From Clostridia bacterium (GTDB taxonomy: Bacteria; Bacillota; Clostridia; Lachnospirales; Lachnospiraceae), in contig CAJTAK010000021.1 in NCBI GenBank assembly GCA_910574255.1, positions 1 to 64,000 of the forward strand: a stretch of DNA of 64,000 nt. Reading direction: 5' to 3'. Of the stretch, positions 24,747 to 33,384 are shown one piece after another. The position numbers and the translations under genes are program-made. The notes beneath the pieces are model-generated. The model was not told the origin of the DNA, did not search any database, and saw nothing but the letters and a program-made list of their open reading frames with translations. Each line of letters begins with the position of its first letter. Position 1 is the stretch's first letter.

Positions 24747-24800
24747 GCAAGGTTAATGCAAGGTTGCGGCAAGGTTTTTGCAAGGTGGGGGTGTTAGAAT
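24747..24800 (+). promoter_or_regulatory. response-regulator binding repeats and promoter of the ABC operon
   Basis: GCAAGGTT begins at 24747, 24758 and 24769, and GCAAGGTG at 24780: four direct repeats with an exact 11-base period. OmpR-type regulators bind such one-turn-spaced direct repeats. TAGAAT (24795-24800) is a fitting -10, so the repeats cover the -35 region, as for an activator. Confidence 0.65.
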
Positions 24801-24852
24801 GGTATTTGACAGATGATAGATTGTGGAATTGGAAGGATAGGAGGTTTTTGAT

Positions 24853-25776
24853 GTGAGCGAGTATGTTATTGAGACGAAGAATCTGACGAAGCAATATGGT
24901 GAGCAGAAAAGTGTTGCGAATCTGAATATTCATGTGGAGAAGGGGAGGATTTATGGGCTTCTTGGCAGGAATGGGGCTGGTAAGACTACGACTATGAAAA
25001 TGCTTTTGGGGCTTACACGGCCTACGGCCGGAAGGGTGTCTATGTGGGGGAAGCCGCTGGCGGGGAATGAGAGAAGGCTGCTTCCACGGATTGGGAGCCT
25101 TATAGAATCGCCGGGGTTTTATCCGAATCTGACAGCTGCGGAAAATCTGCGTATTTTTGCGGTGCTTCGGGGTGTGCCGGGGAGGGATGCGATTAAGGAT
25201 GCTTTGGATCTGGTGGGGCTGCCTTATGGGGATAAAAAATTGTTTTCTCAATTTTCTCTTGGCATGAAGCAGAGGCTTGCCATTGCCCTTGCGGTGATGC
25301 ATGACCCGGAGCTGCTTATTTTGGATGAGCCGATTAATGGCCTTGATCCCATTGGGATTGCGGAGGTGCGCTCTTTTATCCGGGAGCTGTGTGAGGCAAG
25401 AGGGAAGACGATTTTGATTTCCAGTCATATTTTGTCGGAAATTGCGCTTTTGGCAGATGATATTGGTATTATTGACCATGGTGTGCTTCTGGAGGAAGAA
25501 AGCTTTGCAGAACTGGAGCAGAAGAACAGCAAATATGTTCATTTTACGATTTCTGATACGGCCCAGGCGGCGAGAATTCTGGAGCGCAGATTTCGGGAAA
25601 AGGATTTTACCATACAGGATGACCGCAATCTGCTTCTTTACAATCTGGAGCTTCCGGTAGGTGACATGGTGACTGCTTTTGTGGAAAACGGACTTGTGGT
25701 GTCGGAAGCCCATACTTGTGAGGAAAGTCTTGAGGATTATTTCAAGCGTGTAACAGGGGGTGAGGGGATTGCTTAA
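24853..25776 (+). CDS. ABC transporter ATPase, bacitracin/lantibiotic-immunity type
   Basis: A 307-residue ATPase of the BcrA/LanF type. Walker A is GRNGAGKTTT (about 38-47), the signature is FSLGMKQRLAIA, Walker B is LLILDEPINGLDP, and the H-loop is ISSHIL. The C-terminal 90 residues are the accessory domain usual for this group. GTG 24853 follows AGGAGG by nine bases. It couples to the two permeases that follow to move a lipid-linked or peptide substrate out of the membrane; the role in peptide resistance comes from family and gene order. Confidence 0.92.
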   Translation: MSEYVIETKNLTKQYGEQKSVANLNIHVEKGRIYGLLGRNGAGKTTTMKMLLGLTRPTAGRVSMWGKPLAGNERRLLPRIGSLIESPGFYPNLTAAENLRIFAVLRGVPGRDAIKDALDLVGLPYGDKKLFSQFSLGMKQRLAIALAVMHDPELLILDEPINGLDPIGIAEVRSFIRELCEARGKTILISSHILSEIALLADDIGIIDHGVLLEEESFAELEQKNSKYVHFTISDTAQAARILERRFREKDFTIQDDRNLLLYNLELPVGDMVTAFVENGLVVSEAHTCEESLEDYFKRVTGGEGIA

Positions 25777-26566
25777 GCTGATTTACTGTGAATTTATGAA
25801 GCTGAAAAGGAAGCCGCTGTTTTTTGTCTCTTCTTTTTTGTCCATTTTGATTCCTTTCGGCATTTCTTTTCTGCCGTCATATGCGCAGACCGGAGCGCAG
25901 GCCGTGGAGGAGATGATGTCGTGTCTGTTTCAGCTCAGCGCCTATCTTTTGCTGATTCCGGCTGTGATTGTTCTGGCTGCCAATCTGTTGTTTGAGGAAC
26001 AGGATAATGATACGCTGAAGAATCTTATGACGGTGCCGGTGGATAAGGGGAAGCTGGCGGTGGCCAAAATGCTGGTGCTGCTGATTTTTTCGGTGCTCTT
26101 TATGGCAGTGGGAGGTCTGCTTGGAGGCGGCCTTGTGATGCTTAAGGGCTGGCGGCCGGAGGGATTCTGGTTTTTGTTTTTTGTGGGGCTCGGGGAAGCT
26201 CTGATTATGTGGGTGGGGACTATGCCCTGTGTGCTTTTGGTGGTTGCTTATAATAAGAGTTATATTGTGTCTGTTATTATTACTTTTTTCTATACCATGG
26301 TGAATTATATACTTTCTACCAGTACGCCTTTACTGACGCAGTCTTTTGGGCTGAATCCCGGTACGCTGCTGCCGGGGCCCCTGGCACTTCGCTGGTTTTT
26401 CCAGTTTTATGACCACAGCAATCCCAGTAAGGAACTGGCGGCGCTGCTTGAGCAGATTAGTCCTTATTTTTTGAGTAATGTGCAGGCATTTGGCGTGGCT
26501 GCCATGGAAGGTGCGGTATTTCTTACGCTGATTGCTTTTGTTTATAAGCGGCAGGAAACCCAGTAG
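25760..26566 (+). CDS. ABC-2-type permease, first of a pair
   Basis: A 268-residue integral membrane protein with six predicted helices, matching the BcrB/LanE-G permeases. It begins LLKLIYCEFMKLKRKPLFFV, a cytoplasmic amphipathic start typical of the family, and has the loop EEQDNDTLKNLMTVPVDKGK seen in the partner at 26609 as RETTHDTLKNIITVPVSMSK. It overlaps the ATPase gene by 17 bases. The start is ambiguous between GTG 25760 and TTG 25769. Confidence 0.88.
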   Translation: MRGLLKLIYCEFMKLKRKPLFFVSSFLSILIPFGISFLPSYAQTGAQAVEEMMSCLFQLSAYLLLIPAVIVLAANLLFEEQDNDTLKNLMTVPVDKGKLAVAKMLVLLIFSVLFMAVGGLLGGGLVMLKGWRPEGFWFLFFVGLGEALIMWVGTMPCVLLVVAYNKSYIVSVIITFFYTMVNYILSTSTPLLTQSFGLNPGTLLPGPLALRWFFQFYDHSNPSKELAALLEQISPYFLSNVQAFGVAAMEGAVFLTLIAFVYKRQETQ

Positions 26567-26608
26567 CATTCAGGAATGCTGGGGAAATGAAATTGGAGGT
26601 GACAAAAC

Positions 26609-27418
26609 ATGTGGAATTTAATACAAGCCGAATGGCTGAAGCTTCGCCGGTGTCAGATACTTTTGGTGGGGATTGTGGCGCTTGCCGTGTGCCCTGTGGT
26701 TCAATATGGAACTCAGTTGATGCTGGCGCCGGAGTATCGTGATTTGAATTATGATTTCAGGCACTTGTTTGCAAATGTGATCTGGGGGAATTCGCAGGTA
26801 TTTCTGCCGATTTCGCTGGTGATGATTGGAGGCTGGTTTATTGATAGGGAGACGACCCACGATACCTTGAAGAATATTATTACGGTGCCGGTATCCATGT
26901 CAAAGCTGCTGGGAGCGAAGCTGGTGATTACGGGGATGCTTTCTGTGGTGTTTGGTGTGTACAGTGTAGGTGTGACCCTTCTGACTGGGGGGATTGTGGG
27001 ACTTAAGGGGCTGACGCCGGGGATGATACTGACTTCGGGCGGTCAGGTGGTGGCGGCATCGTTTATGACGTATCTTGTGTGTATGCCTATGATTTTGATT
27101 TTTGGACAGATGAGAGGGGGATATCTGGGCGGCTCGATTTTTACGTTTTTTCTTGGGTACAGTATGCTGTTTTTTAAGAGCGGCCTGCTGCTCAGTGCTT
27201 ATCCCTTTTCGGCGGCACTGATTTTGACTGGGTTTGATATGACGGAATATAATGGGGCTTCTTCGCCCCCTGATTATCTCTTGGCAGCGGCAGGGATTGG
27301 CTTTGTAATTCTGGCGGCAGTGCTCCTTCTGGGGGCGTCTGACCGGCAGAGGGAAATGAAGCCCTTGAGGAGGAAGAAGAGGAAAGGATCTAGGAGAGGA
27401 GTGCGGGGGAGACGGTGA
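26609..27418 (+). CDS. ABC-2-type permease, second of a pair
   Basis: A 269-residue membrane protein, paralogous to the preceding permease (shared DTLKNIITVPV loop and helix spacing). It begins MWNLIQAEWLKLRRCQILLV and ends in a strongly basic tail (RRKKRKGSRRGVRGRR). TTGGAGGTGAC precedes the ATG. With the ATPase and the other permease it forms a LanFEG/BcrAB-like exporter. An intrinsic terminator follows at 27457. Confidence 0.88.
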   Translation: MWNLIQAEWLKLRRCQILLVGIVALAVCPVVQYGTQLMLAPEYRDLNYDFRHLFANVIWGNSQVFLPISLVMIGGWFIDRETTHDTLKNIITVPVSMSKLLGAKLVITGMLSVVFGVYSVGVTLLTGGIVGLKGLTPGMILTSGGQVVAASFMTYLVCMPMILIFGQMRGGYLGGSIFTFFLGYSMLFFKSGLLLSAYPFSAALILTGFDMTEYNGASSPPDYLLAAAGIGFVILAAVLLLGASDRQREMKPLRRKKRKGSRRGVRGRR

Positions 27419-27456
27419 TTTAGGTTGATGTGGGGGAAGAGCAAGAAGTATAAGAA

Positions 27457-27483
27457 GGGCATTCGGAAATGAATGCCTTTTTT
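27457..27483 (+). terminator. intrinsic terminator of the ABC operon
   Basis: GGCATTC (27458-27464), six-base loop, GAATGCC (27471-27477), then TTTTTT (27478-27483). A clear rho-independent terminator. Confidence 0.85.
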
Positions 27484-27944
27484 CATATTTCTTAATAGAT
27501 ATATTTTAATGGTTGAAGTCCGCCAGCCTTGAAAGGGCATGCATTACAGTGTATCCGTAGAGTATAAAATCATGTTTACCATAGAGCGGCATACAATTAC
27601 GGCAAGTATCTTCAAGTTTTTGGTGAAATTACGACAATCACAGAAAGATTGCAGAAAATATGCAAGTTCTTGAAGAAAACAGTATCATTGTTAGACAAGC
27701 TATGCTATAATAAAATCCTATGAAAATCCATAGTTAAAAACTCTGGAAACAAAAAATGTGATATTTGTTATCCATATGTATGTCACAAATCAGAATACGA
27801 GAATCCATATTGAAAAACATGAGAAGGAGATAATAACAATGGATTTATAGATATCAAGTTTTTGCTATTATCATATTTATTTTAAATTCTAAGTATTATA
27901 CAAAACTGTCAAAAAACCTTGCCAATCTGGAATTTGTAGAAAAT
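27484..27944 (+). other. AT-rich leader region of the ATPase-nuclease cassette
   Basis: No convincing gene. An extended -10 (TGCTATAAT, TATAAT at 27706-27711) without a good -35 may drive the cassette. A small frame near 27777 and AAGGAGATAATAACAATG at about 27824 (followed at once by a stop after three codons) are seen but not interpreted. The drop in G+C begins here. Confidence 0.4.
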
Positions 27945-28445
27945 ATGGAGGATATAAAGATTTTAAATGAAATTTTTTACTGGAAAGGACAGGAAAGGAT
28001 AGTAATACAAAGTGAAAGAGTAATTTCAAACATAGTGAGGATTACAATTGATTCGGAGAAAGAAAGTAATTATTTAATGGTATTATTATGTGTATTTATA
28101 CAAGAGCGTAAATTTTCTGCACATATATCATCTGAGGAGATGATGGAATTAGAGAAGATAGAGTGCAGAAATGAATATAATAAATTAGCAATATGTTTTC
28201 TTGAATTGTGTAATAACAAAAATGAGAATTTCCAAAATCTGTTAGAATGTATGGCAAATTTAAAAGTTAATAAGAAAATATTATATACTATTTTGGCAAA
28301 TTTATTGCGGAATGGTGAAGTTGATAATCGTGATAAAGTATGGACATTAAGTTATTTACGTTTAGAACAGGAAAATTTTGAGGGAAAGGAAGAAATTTTG
28401 AACAAAATGATAGATAATATGTTGGAGATAAGAGGTAATGGCTGA
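27945..28445 (+). CDS. hypothetical protein at the head of an ATPase-nuclease cassette
   Basis: A 166-residue AT-rich gene product, acidic and mostly helical (EEMMELEKIECRNEYNKLAI), without signal or membrane segments. The first strand-rich part (ERIVIQSERVISNIVRITID) is followed by helices that could form a HEAT-like bundle. AATATGGAGG lies near the start. I do not recognise the family. It is 81 bases upstream of the ATPase and in the same direction, so it is probably part of the same module. Confidence 0.5.
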   Translation: MEDIKILNEIFYWKGQERIVIQSERVISNIVRITIDSEKESNYLMVLLCVFIQERKFSAHISSEEMMELEKIECRNEYNKLAICFLELCNNKNENFQNLLECMANLKVNKKILYTILANLLRNGEVDNRDKVWTLSYLRLEQENFEGKEEILNKMIDNMLEIRGNG

Positions 28446-28526
28446 TAAAATAACAATAAAAGAGTGATTAGTATTTTACATTATATTTGTAGAGGATTTA
28501 GGACAATTTCAAAGGAGCAAAAAAAT

Positions 28527-29642
28527 ATGTCAATTAAATCAATAGAAGTTCTAAATGTTATGGCATTTCAACGCCAATGGCGTAAAAATAACGAGGATTG
28601 CAATACCTTTGATGTGAAATCAGGCGATACATCAAGTGATTCATTTCGTTTGGATTTTTGTGATGGTATAAATATATTGCTTGGCGAAAACGGCGTGGGT
28701 AAAACCACCCTGCTCAAAATGATATATGCTGCAACGCAGTGGTCAATACCGCAAACAGACGCTGGAAAAACAAAAAGACTTGCAGACTTTTTCTCCAGTA
28801 ATCTTTCTGACACCGATTTATTAAAAAATTATGGGAGAAAAGAGGAGCATGCTTATTATGAAGTATCTGACGGAGAACATAGCTTTAAAAATAGTTTGTC
28901 CCATAAAGGGATTTTTAATTATGACCAATGGCTGCGATTAAATATACAATCTGTATACATTCCTACAATGGAGATGTTATCCCATTCAAAAGGTTTCCTG
29001 GCATTAGATAAAAAATTTAAACTTCCATTTGATGGAACACAGGTTGATATTATTGTAAATGCTTCTTTGCCAGAGGCAAGAGAACTGCCTGAGTTTATGG
29101 AAAGAATTTTGGAGAAGATAAGTAAAGCGATTGACGGAACAGTTGTAGTGGAAGATGATACATTTTATGTGATAAAGACAGATGGAAGAAAAGTGGATTT
29201 TTCTTTGGAGGCAGAAGGGCTGCGTAAATTGGGGCTACTATGGAAATTGATTCGTAATGGACTTTTGGAAAGAGGAACCATACTTTTATGGGACGAGCCA
29301 GAAGCGAATCTAAATCCGGAACTGTTTCCGCTTGTAGTAGATATTCTGCTAGAATTGGAGGAAGCCGGCATACAGATATTTGTGGCAACCCATAGCTATA
29401 ATTTGGCAAAGTATTTTGAAATAAGAAGAAAAAGAGAAGAACAGGTGTTATATCACAATCTATACAGGGCTCCTGCTGATATGGCACCGGAATATGAGCC
29501 ATTTAAAACAGCGGATAATGGGTATGGATTGGAGATCTATGGCCGATCAGCAAAGTATTTGAGTATGCTGAAAGGCAATAAGATTGTTGCTGCAGATGAC
29601 AGCCTTTTGGAGGAAGCGATAGAAAAGAAGATGTTTGATTAG
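28527..29642 (+). CDS. AAA/ABC-type P-loop ATPase (AAA_15/AAA_21-like)
   Basis: A 371-residue SMC/ABC-like ATPase. Walker A is GENGVGKTTLL (about 53-63), the signature-like region lies in DFSLEAEGLRKLGLL, Walker B is TILLWDEPEANLNPEL (Asp256, Glu257) and the H-loop is VATHSYNLAKYF. No TOPRIM domain follows, so it is not an OLD nuclease. AAAGGAGC eight bases before ATG 28527 fixes the start. It is followed after 15 bases by a small PD-(D/E)XK nuclease, an arrangement found in several phage-defence modules. Confidence 0.8.
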   Translation: MSIKSIEVLNVMAFQRQWRKNNEDCNTFDVKSGDTSSDSFRLDFCDGINILLGENGVGKTTLLKMIYAATQWSIPQTDAGKTKRLADFFSSNLSDTDLLKNYGRKEEHAYYEVSDGEHSFKNSLSHKGIFNYDQWLRLNIQSVYIPTMEMLSHSKGFLALDKKFKLPFDGTQVDIIVNASLPEARELPEFMERILEKISKAIDGTVVVEDDTFYVIKTDGRKVDFSLEAEGLRKLGLLWKLIRNGLLERGTILLWDEPEANLNPELFPLVVDILLELEEAGIQIFVATHSYNLAKYFEIRRKREEQVLYHNLYRAPADMAPEYEPFKTADNGYGLEIYGRSAKYLSMLKGNKIVAADDSLLEEAIEKKMFD

Positions 29643-29657
29643 GTGGTGAGGATACAA

Positions 29658-30191
29658 ATGGATAATAATAAAATTTTGTGGGATGAAAACAAAAAGATGA
29701 AGTTTGATTTCTCAAAGGCTTTGGACGTATTTGAACCACATGAGTTGGCAAATCTTTATTCAGAATATTTGTCAGATGTTGATTTTGTAGTGGAAGAGAA
29801 AGAAAAGTTGATATGTCTGGAATATAAGAACAGCAATGTGAAAAATGCAGATAAACCGGAAGCTTTTAACCGGAAACTTGCCGGAGAAGAGTTTTGGAAG
29901 AAGATAGCAAAAAAGTTTTATGGTACATTATTTCTTATCTGGGCTTGTAACAGGAATCAATCAGAGAAACCAATACAGTATATTTTATTGATGGAAAGCA
30001 ACCCCAGTATGGATGCTACATTAAAAAAGAGATTCACTATGAAGATGATGCGTCAGTTGCCATTTAAATACAACACCAGAAGCGAGATTCAAAGAAAGAT
30101 AATTGATGAATTTAATTTAGCAGATTTAAAAGAATGGGAAGAGAAATATCCGCAGTATCCAATCTATGAAGCAGAATCCGCAGAGGTGTAA
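29658..30191 (+). CDS. putative PD-(D/E)XK nuclease partner of the ATPase
   Basis: A 177-residue protein. The motif SDVDFVV...LICLEYKNSN supplies Asp42, Glu55 and Lys57 in a strand-turn-strand arrangement typical of PD-(D/E)XK nucleases, preceded by a helix with a Glu (about 30-37). The rest is helical with a TMKMMRQLPFKYNTRSEIQ region. GGTGAGGA precedes ATG 29658, favoured over GTG 29643. Coupled to the ATPase, it would be the effector cutting nucleic acid; this is inference from motif and context. Confidence 0.6.
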   Translation: MDNNKILWDENKKMKFDFSKALDVFEPHELANLYSEYLSDVDFVVEEKEKLICLEYKNSNVKNADKPEAFNRKLAGEEFWKKIAKKFYGTLFLIWACNRNQSEKPIQYILLMESNPSMDATLKKRFTMKMMRQLPFKYNTRSEIQRKIIDEFNLADLKEWEEKYPQYPIYEAESAEV

Positions 30192-30277
30192 AATCACGGC
30201 AGAGCTTAGTCTTAAACAGATAACAGACAAGTTAAATATGGAGCTTACATGAGAGAGTCGTATGCTGGTTTTTTGGT

Positions 30278-30529
30278 ATGTATCTCTTATATGCTCCATT
30301 TCCTAAGCCGCCTGTGACAGAGAATTATTTGGAAGATACCCTGCTTTATTCAAAGCGTTTCTATGTAGACAGGGTTTCTTTCGTGTTGGCAGATTTGGGA
30401 ATGGATGAGAAGTATAAGCCCATTATCCGGAAGCATAAAAAGTATTTTTCAGAAAAGAGCTGGATATATGTATATCATGATGTGATAGACAATATTCAAA
30501 AGCAGTTCCCGATGTCCGTTAATTTATGA
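30278..30529 (+). pseudogene. fragment of an unidentified protein
   Basis: An open frame (LYAPFPKPPVTENYLEDTLL, VDRVSFVLADLGMDEKYKPI) has no ribosome site and an unnatural upstream sequence. It reads like the end of a longer protein that has lost its beginning. It lies in a run of fragments between the ATPase-nuclease cassette and the LytTR system. Confidence 0.3.
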
Positions 30530-30631
30530 TGCAATATATCCAGCAGCATTTGCGAGCAAAAATCTTTCACTGAGCGCACATTGATGTTGGAACATGGCCA
30601 TGGCATAATCAGTATAGCAAATCGTTAAGGA

Positions 30632-30713
30632 AAGAATCGAAGGTGATGCAAACGAAAAAGCAGTCCTGACGTTTTCATGTAACTGCCCTTTCGTTTGCAT
30701 CACCTTCGATTTT
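30632..30713. repeat. perfect 23-base inverted repeat
   Basis: AATCGAAGGTGATGCAAACG (start of left arm, 30635-30657) is fully complementary to the right arm 30689-30711 (start TTTCGTTTGCATCACC). The 31-base loop contains a second small pairing (GCAGT/ACTGC). It may be a terminator for the fragments around it or the end of a lost element. Confidence 0.6.
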
Positions 30714-30796
30714 CCCTGGTTGAACAAAGGCGCATCCGGGTAGCCGCTATATATGGACTTTCAATCCGCCCGGCCTTTTAGTGAAGTATACCACTT

Positions 30797-31153
30797 ATGG
30801 ACACATGCGCAAAAGCGGAAAAGGAGTTTTACCGGAATTTTATTTGTGCATGGCTGGAGCAGGATAAGGACAGGTATCTGTCTGCTATCCTCCCTGCTGA
30901 CAGCTACGAGGACAAAGGCGTTTATACCTTTTCACCTTATCGGGAGCTGCCCGTCCAGGTGCAGAATACGGGTGCAAGCGGACGTGACCGCCGTATGAAC
31001 CCGACTAAGACCGCCTATATGGTCTGTTATCAGGACATCAGTGGAAGCAGCTATCAATGGAGCGGGCAGGCCCTCACCCGTGAGCTGGGCCAGAAGATTG
31101 TAGACGCAGGAACAACGGTGGAGCGGCGGGGGTTTATATCCTGTTGTATATGA
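30797..31153 (+). CDS. hypothetical protein, probably incomplete
   Basis: A 118-residue frame (AEKEFYRNFICAWLEQDKDR, TKTAYMVCYQDISGSSYQWS). The start ATG 30797 has no good ribosome site, and the C-terminus RRGFISCCI looks like a frame-shifted end. The family is not recognised. Confidence 0.3.
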   Translation: MDTCAKAEKEFYRNFICAWLEQDKDRYLSAILPADSYEDKGVYTFSPYRELPVQVQNTGASGRDRRMNPTKTAYMVCYQDISGSSYQWSGQALTRELGQKIVDAGTTVERRGFISCCI

Positions 31154-31199
31154 TAGCGTGGTGCGTGATAGGCGGCATGAAAATGAGAGTGGAATAGAT

Positions 31200-31541
31200 A
31201 TGAAAGGAAAAATCGTGCGCCGCATTTTTTCTTTATGTTGTGCAACAATATTTGTTCTATTACTGACTGGCTGTAATCCAACAGCAGGTGCGACACAATA
31301 TGAAGTAATATATCCATCCGGCTATAGCAGGGATTGCTTTGCTTATGATGAAAAATCTCCCATTGAGGGAAGCTCCTGCTGTCTTAAGTGGAAAAAATCT
31401 GAAAACCAGCTTAAAGTGGCATGGACATCTTATGAACCTGTTGGTGATGAGTATTGGGAGTACCTGGAGAAAAAGGCTTATGAAATTCCAATTACTGAAA
31501 ATGCTAACGAGAGAGCCAAAAGCGCAGATGAGGTGATGTAG
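31200..31541 (+). CDS. small lipoprotein
   Basis: A 113-residue protein with a lipoprotein signal: basic MKGKIVRRIF, a hydrophobic core, and lipobox LLTGC (Cys near residue 24). The mature part is 90 polar residues with several Cys and aromatic residues and no known domain. The start ATG 31200 has only a weak Shine-Dalgarno. It probably is a membrane-anchored extracellular protein of unknown function. Confidence 0.5.
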   Translation: MKGKIVRRIFSLCCATIFVLLLTGCNPTAGATQYEVIYPSGYSRDCFAYDEKSPIEGSSCCLKWKKSENQLKVAWTSYEPVGDEYWEYLEKKAYEIPITENANERAKSADEVM

Positions 31542-31745
31542 GCTATGGTGGACAGGTTTGTTTGCGGTTATTTGGCCCTTTGGGACAAAATGTTTCGAAA
31601 TTGATACTATGAGAAATAGATATTTATGTAAAATTGCAGGAGATATAGATGTGGTTACTGATATAAAATCGGCTGACAACTATTACAATTTGCAAATATA
31701 TATGATAAAAACTTTGATAATAGAGAGAGGTAGATCGAATACTCT

Positions 31746-32018
31746 ATGAAGATATTAAAAAGCAAAACATGGCAGCATGAAATAACCGGCAGCGACGGAA
31801 ATGTCATTTTATTTGGCATCAATATATTTGATTACGAATGGGAAGACACTCATAAATCTGTGAAGGTTCGCCATCTTTTATATGACCGGGAATATAAATT
31901 TCCTATCTATACAGTTGTCATTAACGGGCAGGAGCAGGAATTTGCCGCTGGAGAGTTCAGTAACTGTGTTGGGGGGGTATCTCTTGAAGTATTGAGATTT
32001 TCAAGTTTTGCCAGGTGA
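31746..32018 (+). CDS. small hypothetical protein, possibly frame-shifted at a G7 tract
   Basis: Starts MKILKSKTWQHEITGSDGNV, with AGAGAGG upstream. The first 75 residues look genuine, while the last residues after GEFSNCVGG follow a GGGGGGG run (about 31971-31977). With one G fewer the frame would close within ten codons (GYLLKY, then stop), which looks more natural. Function unknown. Confidence 0.4.
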   Translation: MKILKSKTWQHEITGSDGNVILFGINIFDYEWEDTHKSVKVRHLLYDREYKFPIYTVVINGQEQEFAAGEFSNCVGGVSLEVLRFSSFAR

Positions 32019-32026
32019 CGATAAAA

Positions 32027-32212
32027 TGAGCAATTCCCCAATCCTTTGCTGTACTAAGTGATGGATATGCCTGCGATGATAAGAACATATTTTGGAGAGA
32101 TCAGTTATTGAAAACAAAAGTACAGAATTTTATGCTGTTAAGTGATGGGTATGCTTGTGATGATAAACATATCTTTTGGTGCAGTCAGATGATATTCATG
32201 GGGCACCCGTAG
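32027..32212 (+). pseudogene. remnant of a DKNYY-type repeat protein
   Basis: A 61-residue frame with AGGTGA upstream of ATG 32027. It contains VLSDGYACDDKNIFW and, 28 residues later, LLSDGYACDDKHIFW, the DKNxxW/Y repeat of DKNYY/DKNYH proteins. The DNA repeats itself accordingly. Normal members are much longer, so this is a fragment. Confidence 0.5.
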
Positions 32213-32400
32213 AAAAACCCGGTGCGGCGGATGATTTGCCTGAAAACAATGTAATATACTTTGACACAGAAGCAGAGCGAGATGAGCATTTCCGTGCATT
32301 GGATACCAATACTGCAAAAGGTCTGGATCGCTATGCGGGATTTGAGGAAATGTATGAAGGCATAGATACTTCTGCACCTGTGACATATATTGTGAAGTAA
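32176..32400 (+). pseudogene. C-terminal fragment of an unidentified protein
   Basis: An open frame overlapping the preceding remnant in another frame (ENNVIYFDTEAERDEHFRAL, APVTYIVK at the end). It is acidic and natural-looking but lacks a start with a ribosome site. Probably debris of a longer gene. Confidence 0.3.
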
Positions 32401-32417
32401 AACTGTCATGGCAAAAT

Positions 32418-32546
32418 GGCCCCACCCCATAAGCCGCACTATGGACTTCATCTGCCATATGCGGCGGTCTGCCATTTCTGCCGGCAGGCCGGGCGGCTTG
32501 ATAACGGAAATTGCTTGGAAGCTAGAGGTAATATGGGGTGGCGGCA
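32418..32546. repeat. inverted-repeat element
   Basis: GCCCCACCCCATA (32419-32431) and TATGGGGTGGCGGC (32532-32545) are near-complementary ends of a 128-base segment with an inner GGTCTGCC/GGCAGGCC pairing. It has no coding capacity. It is possibly a small palindromic element or a terminator. Confidence 0.35.
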
Positions 32547-32670
32547 TAGGCAGATTATATTATCCTTGAAACAGCGGAAAAGAATTCACGCTGTCAAATC
32601 CGCTATTCACGCTATCGGTATTAGATAAATTTACAGTTATTTCGATATATAAGATGAAAGCTACGAGGAG

Positions 32671-33384
32671 GTGGATGTAATAAGAATTGCAATCTGCGAT
32701 GATGAAAAGAATATAAGAGCTTATCTGCGCACACTTGTGAGAAAGCAGGATTCGGAGAGCGAAATTACTGAGTATGCATCCGCTGATGAATACCTGTCAG
32801 GTAAAATGGAACATGACCTGTTGTTTCTGGATATAGAAATGAAAGGCGATACATCCGGCATGGATGGCATGAGCATGGCAAAACAGCTAAGAGGCATGGA
32901 GCTTGACAGACAGCCGGTTATCATTTTTGTTACGGGCTATGAAAAATATGTCTATGACGCATTTGACGTGGATGCATTCCAATATCTGCTAAAACCCATC
33001 AATGAGCAGAAATTTGCGGAAGTTTTCAGCCGGGCGGCAGGGCAGATTTTATCTGAGGCAGAGCAGAAAAAGAAAACACTAATCATCCGGTGCGGAAGTG
33101 AAAGCAGGGCCATACCGTTAGACAGTATTTATTATTTGGAAAGCCGGAACCATAAGGTCGTGCTGTACTTAAAAGAAGGGGAACTGGAATACTACGCAAA
33201 GATTAGAGATCTGGAGGAAGAACTGGCGGGACAGTTTTACCGGATACACAGGGGATACCTGGTCAATCTTTCCTATGTTGAGGGGTATGACAAGACCGAG
33301 GTGACACTTGTGAATGGGGACAGACTGCCTCTTTCAAAAAGGTATGATGACTTTGCGGCGGCATATCTGCAGTTTATGCAATAG
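32671..33384 (+). CDS. LytTR-family response regulator
   Basis: A 237-residue AgrA/LytR-type regulator. The receiver domain (1-125) has acidic residues in CDDE, phospho-acceptor Asp54 in LLFLDIEMKG, and Lys in YLLKPI. The LytTR DNA-binding domain spans about 135-232 (SIYYLESRNHKVVLYL, FYRIHRGYLVNLSYVEGYDK). GAGGAGGTG lies at the start, so the true start may be GTG 32671 or a weak codon a few bases later. Its kinase is the next gene. In such systems the signal is usually a small peptide; no clear precursor gene was found nearby. Confidence 0.9.
   Translation: MDVIRIAICDDEKNIRAYLRTLVRKQDSESEITEYASADEYLSGKMEHDLLFLDIEMKGDTSGMDGMSMAKQLRGMELDRQPVIIFVTGYEKYVYDAFDVDAFQYLLKPINEQKFAEVFSRAAGQILSEAEQKKKTLIIRCGSESRAIPLDSIYYLESRNHKVVLYLKEGELEYYAKIRDLEEELAGQFYRIHRGYLVNLSYVEGYDKTEVTLVNGDRLPLSKRYDDFAAAYLQFMQ

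Noticed and set aside
24367-25713. 448-residue reverse open frame across the palindrome and ABC ATPase gene
   Set aside because: Its length is a product of the G/T skew on the plus strand (few stops on the complement). It overlaps a clear ABC ATPase and has low-complexity, Pro/His/Asn-rich sequence with no ribosome site.
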